From Paludibacteraceae bacterium (GTDB taxonomy: Bacteria; Bacteroidota; Bacteroidia; Bacteroidales; Paludibacteraceae), in the NCBI GenBank assembly GCA_016297215.1, contig JAEDGZ010000005.1, positions 12,067 to 76,066 of the forward strand: 64,000 nt of DNA, in the 5' to 3' direction. The notes under the pieces were generated by a model. The model saw only the letters and a list, made by a program, of their open reading frames with translations. It was not told where the DNA came from and searched no databases. Shown one piece after another: positions 62,349-64,000 of this stretch; position 1 is the first letter of the stretch; each line of letters opens with the position of its first letter. The position numbers and the translations under genes were made by a program.

Positions 62349-63509
62349 ATGAGATTGCGTTTGTTGAGTATATTGTGTATGCTGTTGGTAACGTTGACCC
62401 TCCCCTCCTGCGGCGGCAAGGACGCAAAGACGCCGCCGACGGTGGCGCCCATCCCTGTGAAGGTGCAGGTGGTGGGCGAGCATACGTCCGTGGCGCGGCA
62501 TACCTACGTGGGCACTATCGAAGAAGAGCGCCGCGTGCCCCTGAGCGTGGAGACGGGCGGGCAAGTGCTGGAGGTGGCATGCCGCATGGGCGACCGCGTG
62601 CAGAAAGGCGAGGTGCTGCTGCGCGTGGACAGTGCGAGTGCGATAGACGCGCGCGAGGCGGCGCGCGCCACGCTGCGGCAGGCGGAGGACGCCTATCGGC
62701 GCGTTACCGAGGTGCACGGCGCGGGTGGCGTTACCGAGCAGCAGTTGATAGAGGTGGAGACCAAACTGGCGCAGGCGCGTTCAATGGCATCCGTGGCAGA
62801 GCGGCGCGTGGCGAACTGCGTGTTGCGCAGCCCGAGCGACGGCGTGGTGGGCGAGGTGCATGTGGCGGAGGGGCAGATGCTCTCGCCCATGACACCTGCG
62901 ATGACGCTTTATATCGTTGACCGATTGTATGTTACCTTCTCTGTCCCCGAGTCGGAAGTGTCCGAACTCTGCGTAGGCGACATGGGCAGCATGGATGTGC
63001 CGGCGATAGAAAGGAGGCAAAAGACTCCGATTGGTAGAGATAAGCAAGGTTCTAATCAACTCCCCCGCCCCGCTTGCGGGGAGGGGGCAGGGGGCGGGGC
63101 TCTCAACTCTCAACCCTCAACTCTCAACGCTCAACTCCCCGCCTCCATCCCCGTGCGCGTGGTGGAGAAAGGGATGAAGGCGAATGCCCTCTCGCACGCC
63201 TATCCCGTGCGCGCCGAGGTGCTGCGCCGCGAAGGTCTGCTCCCCGGCATGGTGAGCAAGGTGCGCATGACAGGGCAGCAGAGCGAGGGCTTGCTGATAC
63301 CCGCCGCCTGCGTGCAGGTAACGCCGGAAGGGAAGAGCGTGTGGGTGGCGCGAGAAGACAGCACCGTGGAGCGACGGCTGATTCAGATAGGGCAGTATGT
63401 GCCCGACGGCGTGCTGGTCATAGACGGCTTGCAGACGGGCGACCGCGTGGTAACAGACGGATTTCAAAAACTCTACAAAGGAGCAAAGATACAATGGATG
63501 AAGGATTAA
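62349..63509 (+). CDS. RND efflux membrane-fusion protein (HlyD/AcrA family)
   Basis: 386 residues from ATG 62349; a frame extended to 62307 passes through the MITE. Lipoprotein signal with TLPSCGG. The fusion-protein core has barrel/lipoyl/hairpin elements: TYVGTIEEERRVPLSVETGG, VEVACRMGDRVQKGEVLLRVD, the coiled coil AREAARATLRQAEDAYRR and VLRSPSDGVVGEVHVAEGQ. Residues about 222-265 (KTPIGRDKQGSNQ...LNSQPSTLNAQ) come from repeats inserted in the beta-barrel domain, in frame. The RND pump subunit follows. Confidence 0.92.
   Translation: MRLRLLSILCMLLVTLTLPSCGGKDAKTPPTVAPIPVKVQVVGEHTSVARHTYVGTIEEERRVPLSVETGGQVLEVACRMGDRVQKGEVLLRVDSASAIDAREAARATLRQAEDAYRRVTEVHGAGGVTEQQLIEVETKLAQARSMASVAERRVANCVLRSPSDGVVGEVHVAEGQMLSPMTPAMTLYIVDRLYVTFSVPESEVSELCVGDMGSMDVPAIERRQKTPIGRDKQGSNQLPRPACGEGAGGGALNSQPSTLNAQLPASIPVRVVEKGMKANALSHAYPVRAEVLRREGLLPGMVSKVRMTGQQSEGLLIPAACVQVTPEGKSVWVAREDSTVERRLIQIGQYVPDGVLVIDGLQTGDRVVTDGFQKLYKGAKIQWMKD
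63015..63142. repeat. Repeat insertion inside the membrane-fusion gene, in frame
   Basis: A CCCCGCTTGCGGGGAGGGGG palindrome (63068 on) followed by direct repeats CTCAACTCTCAACCCTCAAC (63101-63140). Confidence 0.8.
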
Positions 63510-63652
63510 GGACACAGGATTAAAGACTAAATAGGCTTGACTCTGAAATAAATAGACGAAAGTAATCGGTCTTTTCTTTCATCTTTAATCTTTCATCTTC
63601 AGCAATCGAAACTATTTAGTCTTTCATCCTTAATCCTTTATCTTTTATCCCA
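63510..63652. repeat. Arms-and-core repeat between the efflux genes
   Basis: Left AAGGATTAAGGACACAGGAT, inverted core GACTAAATAGGCTTGACTCT and GAAATAAATAGACGAAAGTA, right TTTAGTCTTTCATCCTTAAT. It is the reverse complement of the dapF/valS core type. Confidence 0.82.
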
Positions 63653-63659
63653 AAAGCGA

Positions 63660-64000
63660 ATGACGAACCGTAATCACATAGAAGGAGCGATGAGGAACCA
63701 CGGACTGGTGTTCTTCCTCTTCATGTGCCTGACGCTGTTCGGCGTCTGGGCGCTGACGAAGATGAATAAAGACGAGTTCCCCTTCTTCACCATCCGTCAG
63801 GGCGTGGTGGTGGCGGTGTACCCGGGTGCCACGGCGCAGGAGGTAGAGGCGCAGGTAACCAAGCCGCTGGAGGACTATATCAACGGCTTCGAGGAGGTGG
63901 ACAAGGCGCATACCTACAGCGTTACTGAAGACGGCATCGTCTATGTCTATGTGTCGCTGCGGATGTTCGTCAAGTCGAACAACGAGGCATGGAGCCGCAT
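63660..64000 (+). CDS. RND efflux pump inner-membrane subunit (3' end beyond window)
   Basis: The first 113 codons of a resistance-nodulation-division transporter, from ATG 63660 (MTNRNHIEGAMRNHGLVFFL). The first membrane helix (GLVFFLFMCLTLFGVWAL) and the start of the porter domain are clear: VVVAVYPGATAQEVEAQVTKPLEDYI, as in AcrB/HAE-1 and related pumps. With the membrane-fusion protein upstream it forms an efflux operon; an outer-membrane channel is expected further on. The substrate cannot be told. Confidence 0.92.
   Translation, partial: MTNRNHIEGAMRNHGLVFFLFMCLTLFGVWALTKMNKDEFPFFTIRQGVVVAVYPGATAQEVEAQVTKPLEDYINGFEEVDKAHTYSVTEDGIVYVYVSLRMFVKSNNEAWSR

Overview
The window reads as a piece of a chromosome from a member of the Bacteroidota, most likely order Bacteroidales. 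Three things point there. Promoters follow the Bacteroidota form TTG-N20-TAnnTTTG, found with exactly 20 nt spacing upstream of at least 15 transcripts. Gene order is typical of the group (sppA-lpxK; coaX - outer-membrane protein - TPR protein - lptC; TPM protein - lemA; iron-sulfur scaffold - GGGtGRT protein). Secreted proteins share a short C-terminal tail of the kind seen on exported Bacteroidales proteins. Genes are moderately GC-rich and gaps are AT-rich. There is no rRNA, no CRISPR array and no prophage; there is one tRNA (Glu, anticodon CTC).

Layout. 1-4.4 kb: sppA (5' part missing), lpxK, msbA. 4.5-8 kb: tyrS and a secreted protein, both on the minus strand. 8.3-14.1 kb: small membrane protein, coaX, outer-membrane protein, TPR protein, lptC, fabG. 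14.2-16.7 kb: an IS1182-like remnant whose leader was invaded by a 1.4-kb AT-rich island. The island has 27-bp inverted ends, an 8-bp target duplication, one phosphoribosyltransferase-like gene and a structured 3' region. 16.8-25.5 kb: hsp20, tilS-aroE, DUF2238 membrane protein, scaffold/GGGtGRT operon, acyl-ACP thioesterase, purF. 26-36.9 kb: secreted DUF4832-like protein, der, tRNA-Glu, nadE, murB, murA (Asp in place of the catalytic Cys), dsbD, rlmB. 37-48 kb, minus strand: dapF, HD-domain protein, fmt, DUF1207-like protein, lgt, nadK, valS, coaD, acyltransferase, IMPACT protein, ferritin. 48.5-57 kb: TPM protein, lemA, hflX, AAA/DUF4143 ATPase, pyrG, hpt, a broken MATE transporter. 57-64 kb: small conserved protein, a long leader with a structured RNA before a GIY-YIG-like gene, a secreted protein, Nudix hydrolase, lipoprotein, and the start of an RND efflux operon.

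Envelope biogenesis is the main theme: lipid A (lpxK, msbA, lptC), peptidoglycan (murA, murB, dapF), lipoproteins (lgt) and lipids (fabG, thioesterase, acyltransferase), mixed with translation genes (tyrS, valS, fmt, tilS, der, hflX, rlmB).

The most unusual feature is the density of small repeats. One family is a 163-218-bp MITE-like element with about 20-bp terminal inverted repeats (six copies). Another is a roughly 28-bp GC-rich hairpin (more than 12 copies) with no stop codon in any of the six frames. Others have a conserved core between low-complexity arms. Several copies sit inside genes and keep the frame open (lpxK, murB, aroE, purF, dapF, valS x2, fmt, lptC, hlyD). One insertion breaks the MATE gene. 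In two pairs, dapF/valS and lpxK/murB, homologous insertions are read in the same frame, much like the known Rickettsia palindromic elements.
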